NCBI GenBank assembly: GCA_012798755.1
Contig: JAAZMP010000079.1
Location: 1-51,210, forward strand
Source: Bacillota bacterium
GTDB taxonomy: Bacteria > Bacillota > Dethiobacteria > DTU022 > UBA8154
Direction: 5' to 3'
Length of the DNA: 51,210 nt
Part shown: positions 26,497 through 34,100 of the stretch, piece by piece
How the letters are laid out: each line of letters opens with the position of its first letter
Position numbering within the stretch: position 1 is the stretch's first letter
Translations under genes and position numbers: made by a program
Notes under the pieces: generated by a model
Database searches by the model: none
What the model was told of the DNA's origin: nothing
The model's input: the letters and a program-made list of their open reading frames with translations, nothing else

Positions 26497-27672
26497 TTAT
26501 TTAAATTTTACGGCACCTTTGATACGGTCCATAGCTTCTTGCAACCTTTTTTCATCCACGGTCAAAGCTATGCGGAAATATCCCTCACCATGTTCTCCGA
26601 AACCTCTTCCCGGAGTGACCACGACTCCTGTTTTTTCCAACAGAAAAGCTACAAAATCCTGCGATGTATAGCCTTCCGGAACAGGTGCCCAAACATAAAA
26701 AGCCGCTTTTGGCGCCTCTATCGTCCATCCAATTTCCCGCAGGGCCTTCACCACTATATCCCTTCTTCTTCGGTATAAAGTGCGTAGCTCTTGCAAAAAA
26801 GGTTCCCTTTGCGGGTTGGTAAAGGCCTCTACCCCTGTATATTGAATTGCTTTAAAAAGACCTGAATCAATATTAGTTTTGAAGCGATAGAGGGCTTCCA
26901 CAGCAGAACTGTTCCCAACTGCATAGCCGATCCGCCAGCCTGTCATATTAAAAGTCTTGGAAAGAGAGCCAAATTCGATAGCTATATCCTTACCTCCTGG
27001 GATTTCAAGAAAGCTGACAGGCCGATAATCATCGAAAGCAATTTCGTTGTAGGCAGCATCATGACATACGAGAAGATCGTGTTTTTTAGCAAAAGAGACG
27101 ACTTCCGCAAAAAAATCGCGAGATGCAATGGCACCAGTAGGATTATTGGGATAATTAAGAAACAACAATTTGGCCCGGCGCGCCTTTTCTTCCGGAATGT
27201 CTCCTAAATCAGGTAGGAAGTTTTTTTCCTTCAACAGGGGCATAAGCTGCACCTGCCCGCCTGCAAAAAGAGTACCGATTCCGTACACTGGATATCCCGG
27301 ATCGGGAACCAAGTTTATATCCCCAGGATCTGTAAAACAAAAAGAAATATGTGCAATCCCTTCCTTGGAACCAATCAGGGGTACAATTTCTTTTTGCGGA
27401 TCCAGTTTTACACCATGACGTTGCCGGTAATAACCTGCCACCGCCTCTTTGAACTCCGCTAAACCCTCATCCGGCGGATAAGTATGGTTTTCCGACCTGG
27501 CTACCTCTTTCTGCATGCGTTTAACGATATAATCAGGAGTGGGTGAATCCGGATCACCTATTCCCAATTTGATGACGTCGACTCCCTTTTCCTGAGCAAT
27601 TCTTACTTTTTTATCTATTTCTGCAAAAAGATAACGGGGCAGCAACCGAATACGTTTGGCAGTACAATCCAA
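26497..27672 (-). CDS. dapL: LL-diaminopimelate aminotransferase (DapL)
   Basis: PLP enzyme that converts tetrahydrodipicolinate directly to LL-diaminopimelate, bypassing the acylated intermediates. The 391-aa sequence follows the DapL pattern closely: LPRYLFAEIDKKV, KLGIGDPDSPTPDYIV, IGSKEGIAH, PNNPTGA and SLSKTFNMTGWRIGYAVGN, whose SLSK lysine binds PLP. The start is TTG at 27672 behind GAGGAGG. Its neighbours dapF and lysA make the pathway assignment firm. Confidence 0.94.
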   Translation of the reverse strand: MDCTAKRIRLLPRYLFAEIDKKVRIAQEKGVDVIKLGIGDPDSPTPDYIVKRMQKEVARSENHTYPPDEGLAEFKEAVAGYYRQRHGVKLDPQKEIVPLIGSKEGIAHISFCFTDPGDINLVPDPGYPVYGIGTLFAGGQVQLMPLLKEKNFLPDLGDIPEEKARRAKLLFLNYPNNPTGAIASRDFFAEVVSFAKKHDLLVCHDAAYNEIAFDDYRPVSFLEIPGGKDIAIEFGSLSKTFNMTGWRIGYAVGNSSAVEALYRFKTNIDSGLFKAIQYTGVEAFTNPQREPFLQELRTLYRRRRDIVVKALREIGWTIEAPKAAFYVWAPVPEGYTSQDFVAFLLEKTGVVVTPGRGFGEHGEGYFRIALTVDEKRLQEAMDRIKGAVKFK

Positions 27673-27696
27673 ATTACCTCGCCTCCTCTACAAATT

Positions 27697-28542
27697 TTAG
27701 CTTTTAACCCTCCCGCTGAAAACTTCCTCAGCAGGCCCTTCCATAAACACCTCGTTACCGTTTTTTCTTTGCCAATCTATCTTTAATGTGCCGCCGGGAA
27801 GATGAACATCTACAATATTTTTTAAGCGTCCCGTTAAGACACCGGCTACAACCGTGGCACAGGCACCCGTTCCACAAGCAAGGGTAGCACCCGCACCTCT
27901 TTCCCAGACCTTCACATTTACAGCCTCGGAATTTATTTGTTCGACAAATTCAACATTGGTCCTGCTGGGAAAAAGGGGATTGTTTTCTATTATTGGCCCC
28001 CACTTTTTCCAAGGAATTTCATCTAAAGAAGGCACAAAGATAACACAGTGAGGGTTGCCCATGCTAACAGCCGTAAAACAAAGTTTATTTCCTTCCACCA
28101 AAATGGCTTCCTCCATAACCTTGCGCGGGGGGCCGCTTAGGGGGATTTTTTCGCTATCCAAAATAGGAAAACCCATCCCTACATTTACCGATACTACCTT
28201 GGGGCCGCGTATGTTTAAATTAATTTCCTTGATACCGGCTCCCGTTTCCAGGGCAAAAGATTTTTCCTTCAAAAGACCCCTGTCCCAGATAAATTTGCCC
28301 AAACAACGGATAGCGTTGCCACACATCTCCGCCTCGCTTCCATCTGCATTAAATATTTGCATCCGGTAAGGAGCCACGGAAGAACTACCCAATACAGCCA
28401 GTCCATCAGCTCCTATACCAAAATTCCTCCGGCAAAAAACAGGGGCAAGGTCGGCCAGGTATGTAGCGGCCAGACGCCCATCCCTATTATCGATGATGAT
28501 AAAGTCGTTACCCAGCCCGTGCATCTTGGTAAATTCTATCAT
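27697..28542 (-). CDS. dapF: Diaminopimelate epimerase
   Basis: Converts LL- to meso-diaminopimelate by a two-cysteine mechanism. Both catalytic cysteines are visible, in EMCGNAIRCLG and LACGTGACATVV. The 281-aa protein begins MIEFTKMHGLGNDFI. AAAGGAGG precedes it. It supplies meso-DAP both to LysA and, by the DNPR motif in MurE, to the cell wall. Confidence 0.97.
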   Translation of the reverse strand: MIEFTKMHGLGNDFIIIDNRDGRLAATYLADLAPVFCRRNFGIGADGLAVLGSSSVAPYRMQIFNADGSEAEMCGNAIRCLGKFIWDRGLLKEKSFALETGAGIKEINLNIRGPKVVSVNVGMGFPILDSEKIPLSGPPRKVMEEAILVEGNKLCFTAVSMGNPHCVIFVPSLDEIPWKKWGPIIENNPLFPSRTNVEFVEQINSEAVNVKVWERGAGATLACGTGACATVVAGVLTGRLKNIVDVHLPGGTLKIDWQRKNGNEVFMEGPAEEVFSGRVKS

Positions 28543-28563
28543 AAGCAGCCGCCTCCTTTTGGA

Positions 28564-29859
28564 CTAAAGCACATCCAGTCCTATAAGATCATCATAACTT
28601 TCACGGCGAACAACAACCCTTGCTTTCCCATTGTTGACAAATATTACCGCCGGCCGGGGGTTGCGGTTGTAGTTGCTGGCCATGCTGTAACAATAAGCCC
28701 CGGTACTAAAAACGGCAAGAAGATCGTTTTTTTGCAAAGGGGGCAGATAGATGTCCTTTATGAGAAGATCACCCGATTCACAAGCCTTTCCGGCAACAGT
28801 TACTTTTTTCGTAGGCTGTTGCAAGGCTTTATTGGCAACCATTGCCTCATAGCCTGCCTGGTACAAAGCCGGGCGAATGTTATCCGTCATTCCTCCATCT
28901 ATGGAGGCAAAACTCCGGCCTCCCGGTATATCCTTAATCACTCCTACACGATATAAAGTAATGCCTGCTTCACCGGAAATAGAACGCCCCGGTTCCAAAA
29001 GAAGCTTCGGCAAGGGAAAATCTTCCCGTTTTGCCGTCTCTTTTACAGCAGCGGTAATAACCTGCACAAATTTTTCAATTGAAGGCGGATCATCGTTTTT
29101 TAGGTAACGTATGCCCAACCCGCCGCCCAAATCCAGTTCCGGGGCAACATAGCCGGTTTCTGATCTTACTTCAGCCATAAACCCCACCATTGCCCGGGCT
29201 GCTAGACGAAAGGGTTCGAGTTGGAATATCTGTGAACCAATGTGACAATGGAAACCCTTCAAGTCAAGGTAGGGGGCTGCAGAAAGTACTAAACGGACCG
29301 CACCTATAGCCTTAGAAAAGCCAAGCCCAAATTTGGAATCATCCTGCCCTGTTTGGATATAATCATGTGTATGGGTGTCTATTCCCGGTTTAATACGTAA
29401 GTAAATAGGCACCTTTTGTTCCCGGCCCCGGGATAGCTCCAGTAGTTCCTTCAACTCTGAAAGGCTGTCCACTATGATTGTACCAACTTTTGCTTTTAAA
29501 GCCTCTGACAATTCTGTCCTGCTTTTATTATTGCCGTGAAAAAAAATGTGCTCCGGAGGAAAGCCGGCTTTCAATGCCGTATACAGTTCTCCCCCGGAAA
29601 CGACATCAAGACCCAGCCCTTCTTCCTTGATCAAGCTGGCCATGGCTAACACCAAAAATGCCTTGCCAGCGTAAATTATTTTCCCCCTGGGATAGTTTTC
29701 TTGCATGGCCTGGAGGTAACGACGACAATTCTTTCTCATCTGTTCTTCGTCCATAATAAAAAGCGGTGTGCCAAATTCCTCAGCCAGGGCAACAGTATCA
29801 CATCCGCCTATTTCCAGATGTTGTTTGCTATTAATCTGCATTGTTCCAGACAAAATCAT
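28564..29859 (-). CDS. lysA: Diaminopimelate decarboxylase
   Basis: PLP enzyme (alanine racemase fold) that makes lysine from meso-DAP. The PLP lysine is in IIYAGKAFLV near residue 60. HCHIGSQI, LDLGGGLGIRY, LEPGRSI and the dimer cysteine in KACESGDLL are all present. The first ATG at 29859 has GGGAGG 14 bases before it, a long spacing; a second ATG seven codons in is possible. It is the first gene of the operon and follows an attenuator-like leader. Confidence 0.96.
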   Translation of the reverse strand: MILSGTMQINSKQHLEIGGCDTVALAEEFGTPLFIMDEEQMRKNCRRYLQAMQENYPRGKIIYAGKAFLVLAMASLIKEEGLGLDVVSGGELYTALKAGFPPEHIFFHGNNKSRTELSEALKAKVGTIIVDSLSELKELLELSRGREQKVPIYLRIKPGIDTHTHDYIQTGQDDSKFGLGFSKAIGAVRLVLSAAPYLDLKGFHCHIGSQIFQLEPFRLAARAMVGFMAEVRSETGYVAPELDLGGGLGIRYLKNDDPPSIEKFVQVITAAVKETAKREDFPLPKLLLEPGRSISGEAGITLYRVGVIKDIPGGRSFASIDGGMTDNIRPALYQAGYEAMVANKALQQPTKKVTVAGKACESGDLLIKDIYLPPLQKNDLLAVFSTGAYCYSMASNYNRNPRPAVIFVNNGKARVVVRRESYDDLIGLDVL

Positions 29860-29881
29860 GTTTTATTTTTAAACCTCCCGA

Positions 29882-29921
29882 AAAAACTAAAAAACGACTA
29901 ACAGGTTTAACCGCCAGCCGT
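29882..29921 (-). terminator. Terminator/attenuator hairpin immediately before lysA
   Basis: On the minus strand ACGGCUGGCGG and CUGUUAGUCGU (29911-29921 with 29894-29904) form 11 continuous pairs including G-U, with a 6-base loop, followed by TTTTTTAGTTTTTT. The T run ends only about 10 bases before the lysA ribosome binding site, so the terminator is inside the lysA leader. An upstream octamer AGGTTTAA (29937-29944) is exactly complementary to TTAAACCT at 29903-29910, which includes the loop and the start of the 3' arm. That pairing would break the terminator: a textbook antiterminator arrangement. Confidence 0.75.
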
Positions 29922-30009
29922 TTTCAGACAGCTTTTTTAAACCTCTTGTGCCCTTAGTGAAATACCAGGTAAGAGACGATGAAATGAGGCATTCTTCATT
30001 TTGACTAAC

Positions 30010-30038
30010 ATTTTAACATATACAATTTAGCAGCGCAA
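30010..30038 (-). promoter_or_regulatory. Promoter of the lysA operon
   Basis: On the minus strand TTGCGC (30033-30038) and TAAAAT (30010-30015) are 17 bases apart, giving a leader of about 145 bases before lysA. No lysine riboswitch core and no T-box motif was recognised in that leader. A 20-codon open frame (29937-29999) in it ends inside the antiterminator octamer but has no ribosome binding site. Confidence 0.6.
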
Positions 30039-30066
30039 GAATGAAATTTTTAACTGCGATGCCCTG

Positions 30067-30555
30067 TTATTTACCTGCCGGGCTTGCCGCAGATAGTTCA
30101 GGGGGAATTTCATCGGCATTAACCACAGAGGTAATCATCACTTTAAAGCGATCCCCTTTGGCAAATTTTTTATCCTGCGTCCTCAAAACAAAGAATATTA
30201 AAGCCATCAGCAGCAATCCTAAACCCAACCCCCAAAGTTCGGGATTTCCGTTCAAACCGTGGTTCAAAGCCAAACTTCGGCCAGCAAACAGCCCGGCGAG
30301 CAACCCAAGAAGGGGAACCAGATAAAGTAGCACGGCAGCAAAAAGCATTTCACTTTCCCCGATCTCCAGGCAAACTAACTGGCCCTCCTTGGCACCGATG
30401 GGGTTGTCAACCTCCACAGTGAGGATATCCCTTTGTTCCGGATCGCCGAAAACCCGCCCGCAGGCCCCGCAACCTGCACAAGCATGATGCTGCCGTACCT
30501 TGACTAAAGCGGTATCTTTCCCGGTAAGTTTCATAACCTGCCCGTAATGTTCCAA
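30067..30555 (-). CDS. RseC/MucC-like membrane protein (SoxR-reducing system family)
   Basis: A 162-aa protein of the RseC family, whose members include a subunit of the Rnf-like system that reduces SoxR and a regulator of sigma-E. The N-terminal cytoplasmic part has the four-cysteine cluster ACAGCGACG. Two membrane segments follow (about residues 72-92 and 107-124), then a hydrophilic tail. In clostridia such genes are common but their role is not established. It is monocistronic between the Flx-like gene cluster and the lysA operon. Confidence 0.8.
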   Translation of the reverse strand: MEHYGQVMKLTGKDTALVKVRQHHACAGCGACGRVFGDPEQRDILTVEVDNPIGAKEGQLVCLEIGESEMLFAAVLLYLVPLLGLLAGLFAGRSLALNHGLNGNPELWGLGLGLLLMALIFFVLRTQDKKFAKGDRFKVMITSVVNADEIPPELSAASPAGK

Positions 30556-30703
30556 AATACACTACCCCTTTCTTGCTGGCAGCAGCTTAAAAAGTCAGCC
30601 CCATGATGGAAAAAAGTTTAAGATACTTCACTTGGGCTTTTTATATTATACCGCAGTTTGCTTAATTTACTTCTTAACTTCATGATTTTTTGCGAAAAAC
30701 ATA

Positions 30704-30752
30704 AAATGGGAACGCACCTCCGGTAAGCTTTTTTAAGGAAGCGTTCCCATTT
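30704..30752 (-). terminator. Long perfect hairpin ending the redox cluster
   Basis: AAATGGGAACGC (30704-30715) and GCGTTCCCATTT (30741-30752) form a perfect 12-bp stem around a 25-base loop. On the minus strand it is followed by TATGTTTTT. It lies 43 bases past the stop of the last Flx-like gene, so it is a likely terminator, although its loop is unusually large. Confidence 0.6.
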
Positions 30753-30794
30753 AAGAACACGTTTCATCGTTTTTTAAAATAAAACGCTCTAGTT

Positions 30795-31643
30795 TTAGGC
30801 AAAAGCCTCCGGTACGTCTTTTAGGGTGGCATAGCTAAATACCGGCCCATCTTTGCATACGTACAGGCCTCCTACATTACAACGTCCACATTTGCCGATC
30901 CCACATTTCATCCTATTTTCCAGGGTAGTATAAATCTGTTCATCAGCAAAGTTTAGTTTTTTAAGGTTTTCAAGCACAAACCTGATCATGATAGGAGGAC
31001 CACAGGTAATAGCAATGGTGTTTTCCGGCGAGGGATTGACCTCCATGAGCAGAGAAGGTACAAAGCCTACATAGTGAGGCCAGCCTTCTTCTTCTATATC
31101 AATAGACAGGTGACAGTTTATATCGTCCTGTTTTCCCAAGGCTTCAAATTCACTTTTGAAGACAAGATCTTCTGAGGTCCTGGCACCATAAATAAGGGTT
31201 AGATCCTCATATTCGTCGCGGTTGGCCCTAACATATTCAACGATAGGGCGCAACGGGGCCTGGCCGATGCCGCCACCGATAGTAAGAATCTTTTTACCTT
31301 TCCAGTCATCCACCGGAAAGCTGTTCCCATAGGGGCCACGCACCGTCATTTTATCGCCAGGCTCGAGTTCATGCAGGGCACCGGTAACTTTGCCTAAACG
31401 CAATACGGAAAAGCGGAGGAAATTACCTTCCGTAGGGGAACAAGAAATAGAGATCATGCTCTCCCCCACTCCCAGCAAACCGATCATGGCACATTGGCCG
31501 GGACGATGCCCCCAGTTCTCTCTTGCTTTTTCATCGTCAAGGACAACTTTAAATGTTTTTATACTGCGTTCGCCGTATGTTTCATACCAGGTGTCCTCAA
31601 CAGTTGCTATTTCAGGTTTATAGGGATTTCCGTTCTCTTTCAT
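30795..31643 (-). CDS. flxA: FAD/NAD(P)-binding oxidoreductase with [2Fe-2S] tail (FlxA-like)
   Basis: A 282-aa ferredoxin-NADP-reductase-type flavoprotein, related to the gamma subunit of sulfhydrogenase, anaerobic sulfite reductase B and PyrK. It has an FAD-binding barrel, with SISCSPTE in place of the usual RxYS motif and VRGPYGNSFPV. An NAD-binding half (GGGIGQAPLRPIV, ITCGPPIM) follows, then a C-terminal cysteine cluster CGIGKCGRCNVGG with a later VCKDGP for [2Fe-2S]. It would be the NAD(H) site of the complex encoded upstream. It overlaps the previous gene by 4 bases. The Flx name is by organisation and needs alignment to confirm. Confidence 0.85.
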   Translation of the reverse strand: MKENGNPYKPEIATVEDTWYETYGERSIKTFKVVLDDEKARENWGHRPGQCAMIGLLGVGESMISISCSPTEGNFLRFSVLRLGKVTGALHELEPGDKMTVRGPYGNSFPVDDWKGKKILTIGGGIGQAPLRPIVEYVRANRDEYEDLTLIYGARTSEDLVFKSEFEALGKQDDINCHLSIDIEEEGWPHYVGFVPSLLMEVNPSPENTIAITCGPPIMIRFVLENLKKLNFADEQIYTTLENRMKCGIGKCGRCNVGGLYVCKDGPVFSYATLKDVPEAFA

Positions 31644-32659
31644 ATTGCCTCCTTAACAACCTGTGATAAAATGTCGAGAACATCGATGTTGACCGGGCAG
31701 AGATCTATGCACCGCCCACAGCCCACACAAGCAATTTTCCCGAAGTTTTGCACAAAATATGAATATTTATGGTTAATCCTGTTACGCAAGCGCTCACGGC
31801 GTGAAGGACGGGGATTATGTCCGGAAGCATGCAGCGTATATTCCTCAAACATACAGGAATCCCATACCCTGCACCGGCGGCCTTCCAGGCCTTCCATTTC
31901 ATCTTGAATATCAAAACAATGGCAGGTAGGACAGAGGAAAGTACAGATTCCACATCCTAAACAAGAATTGGAGAGGTTTTTCCAAAGCGGGCTCTCCCAA
32001 AGTTCCGGCAGTTTTTCCTGTATACCGTCGGTATTGATACTTCTGCCAATTTTTGAGGTTGCCTCTTTAACAAGCTTCTCCGCAGTATCAAGATCATCTT
32101 CTGCAGCTTCCTCCAGCAATTCCTCTACGCTGAGTTTTATTTTTCCCCCTTTTTCCGTAAGAACTTGTAACAAGTAGTCTTCGCCCAGATCTGTCAGGAG
32201 AATGTCCAACCCCTCTGTGGAGGCCGGGCCACCTCCAACGGAGGTGCAGAAACAATTAACACCGGGTTCCAGGCAGGCAAGACCGATGAGTGTTGTTTTT
32301 TCACGTTTGTTGAGAAAATAGGGATCATCTATGTCCCAGGAAAAAAGGCTGTCCATGATAGCCATAGCCCTGGCATCACAGGGCCTGATACCTAAAACAA
32401 CCGCTTCTTCTTCCTCTTTCGGAAAACTGATATCGGTGCCACCTTGTTCGAAACGGTACAGCGTTTCCGTTTGTGGAAAGAAAACGTCTTTGGGTGGCAC
32501 TGTTGTGATGCGAGGAAAATCAAGCTCTTCCTGATCACCGGAAAGAGGTTTAAACTTTAGATTTTCCCCCTCCTTTTGAGGAATATATAGCTTGTTTTGC
32601 TTGGCAAGCACCGCCACAAATTCGCCCAATTTATCTTTACTTAGTTTTTTAGTATCCAT
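31640..32659 (-). CDS. flxB: 4Fe-4S dicluster subunit, sulfhydrogenase beta/FlxB-like
   Basis: A 339-aa soluble electron-transfer subunit. The N-terminal two thirds carry GIRPCDARAM and GLACLEPGVNCFC, typical of sulfhydrogenase beta and anaerobic sulfite reductase A relatives. The C-terminus has two ferredoxin-like motifs, CLGCGICTFLCPTCHCFD and CVGCGRCIDLCPVNID. It would pass electrons from the flavoprotein toward HdrA. The frame extends to a GTG at 32668 that overlaps the ribosome binding site AGAGGTGGG, so ATG at 32659 is chosen. Confidence 0.82.
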   Translation of the reverse strand: MDTKKLSKDKLGEFVAVLAKQNKLYIPQKEGENLKFKPLSGDQEELDFPRITTVPPKDVFFPQTETLYRFEQGGTDISFPKEEEEAVVLGIRPCDARAMAIMDSLFSWDIDDPYFLNKREKTTLIGLACLEPGVNCFCTSVGGGPASTEGLDILLTDLGEDYLLQVLTEKGGKIKLSVEELLEEAAEDDLDTAEKLVKEATSKIGRSINTDGIQEKLPELWESPLWKNLSNSCLGCGICTFLCPTCHCFDIQDEMEGLEGRRCRVWDSCMFEEYTLHASGHNPRPSRRERLRNRINHKYSYFVQNFGKIACVGCGRCIDLCPVNIDVLDILSQVVKEAI

Positions 32660-32670
32660 AGCACCCACCT

Positions 32671-33654
32671 CTAGAGAATGAAGTCTTCTTGATCTTCCGG
32701 ACGGTAGCTGGACTGGAATGGTTTAGATTCGGGATCAATCCCGGGGATATACTCATAGTTTTCCTGGACTACCTTAGATAACTTCCTGTTTAATTTCGTC
32801 AGTGGTATCCCCGCAGGGCAAACCCTTTCGCATTCTCCACATTCGATACAACGCCCAGCCAAATGAAACGCCCGGGCCAAATGGAAGGCCGTGTTTTCAG
32901 AAGCGTTGTTGGAACGATTTATCCATGTAGGATTCAGCCGATCCAAAATACAGTCTTCGCAGTAGCACATAGGGCAAACATTGCGGCAGGAATAGCACCT
33001 TACACAGCTGGAAAATGCTTCTTCCCAGAAGGACCAGCGTTCTTGCGGATCCTTAGCTTCCAGTTCTTTAACATCTTCATATTTTTCGTCACCCCAGGTT
33101 TCCACCTCATCTCCAAGCATAAGATCGCTTAAAACAGGGTTGGGATAACGGCAAGTAAGGCACTTTGTCGCCAGCACTTCTTCTTTGGGGATTTCTTCAT
33201 TCCCCTCAGGCAGGTGAAATATTATCTTTCCGTTGCTCCACTGGGCTGTCACCGATTCCAGTTGGTTGGGAAACCTTTCTTCGACCTTTTCCAGATCGAT
33301 GACTCCTTCGCAAGGGCAACCAATAACTATAATTTCGTCTCTTTTTATACCCTGCTCAACTATCTGTTGAACGACAGCACGGCTGTCACAACCTTTGACC
33401 ATAAGAGCAACCTTCCGGCTGTCAGGTTCTACTCCCCGAGGCAGTGGAAGCTTTTCCGGTAAAACGAGATAGCTCGCCAAGTTATTAGTACACAGGGGTG
33501 AAAAAATCAGTTCTTCAGCTTCTTCCGGTTTTTCAACAAAATGTGGTGATACCCTAAAACCATAAGTGCCCTGCCTCCAGCCGATAAGATATTTAACATC
33601 ATCACGGGAGACGGTCTCTTTGGCTATGCTTTTTAGTTTTTCCAGGTCTACCAA
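32671..33654 (-). CDS. flxC: 4Fe-4S dicluster subunit (FlxC-like)
   Basis: A 327-aa Fe-S protein. Its first 200 residues carry a cysteine-containing MVKGCDSRAVVQQI and VIGCPCEGVI and the cluster CLTCRYPNP, recalling the FrhB-like fold. Two ferredoxin-type motifs follow: CVRCYSCRNVCPMCYCEDC and CIECGECERVCPAG. TTG at 33654, eight bases after GAGGAGG, is the likely start; the upstream GTG at 33663 lies inside that site. It sits between the MvhD-like and FlxB-like genes. Confidence 0.8.
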   Translation of the reverse strand: MVDLEKLKSIAKETVSRDDVKYLIGWRQGTYGFRVSPHFVEKPEEAEELIFSPLCTNNLASYLVLPEKLPLPRGVEPDSRKVALMVKGCDSRAVVQQIVEQGIKRDEIIVIGCPCEGVIDLEKVEERFPNQLESVTAQWSNGKIIFHLPEGNEEIPKEEVLATKCLTCRYPNPVLSDLMLGDEVETWGDEKYEDVKELEAKDPQERWSFWEEAFSSCVRCYSCRNVCPMCYCEDCILDRLNPTWINRSNNASENTAFHLARAFHLAGRCIECGECERVCPAGIPLTKLNRKLSKVVQENYEYIPGIDPESKPFQSSYRPEDQEDFIL

Positions 33655-33668
33655 GCGATCCACCTCCT

Positions 33669-34100
33669 CTACCAGTTAATCTTATTCCGCCGGAATTGCT
33701 CAAATGGCCCGGCCTCTTTCGCTTTTTCGACCACTTCTTCTACGACATCTTTCCATTTATTACCTTCCGAAGCAGAGACCCAGCTCATATTGAAACGGCG
33801 GGGATCCACGCCTACATAATCCAAAAGCTCTTTCATCAGGCCGAAACGGCGGCGAGCATAGAAGTTACCCTCGATGTAGTGACAATCACCGGGATGGCAA
33901 CCGGAAATCAAAACACCATCAGCTCCCTGCTGCAGAGCATTAATAACAAAAAGAGGGTTTACTCTTCCGCTGCACATAACTCGGATGATATTAACGTTTG
34001 GTTGGTATTGTACCCTGCTGGTTCCCGCAAGGTCAGCTCCGGCATAAGAGCACCAGTTGCATAAAAAAGCTACCACGTTGGGTTCAAATTGTTCCTTCAT
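33669..34100 (-). CDS. MvhD/FlxD-like [2Fe-2S] electron-transfer subunit of HdrA
   Basis: A 143-aa protein of the MvhD family (hydrogenase iron-sulfur subunit), which docks on HdrA and delivers electrons to its bifurcating flavin. The family cysteines are seen in FLCNWCSYAGAD, RVMCSGRVNP and ISGCHPGDCHY. Its start codon overlaps the hdrA stop (TAATG), so it is translationally coupled to hdrA. In methanogens the partner is a hydrogenase; here the downstream Flx-like genes suggest NAD(H) instead. Confidence 0.9.
   Translation of the reverse strand: MKEQFEPNVVAFLCNWCSYAGADLAGTSRVQYQPNVNIIRVMCSGRVNPLFVINALQQGADGVLISGCHPGDCHYIEGNFYARRRFGLMKELLDYVGVDPRRFNMSWVSASEGNKWKDVVEEVVEKAKEAGPFEQFRRNKINW

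Noticed and set aside
29937-29999. 20-codon leader peptide in the lysA leader
   Set aside because: No ribosome binding site and only one lysine codon, so not a classic lysine attenuation peptide. Kept only as part of the leader description.
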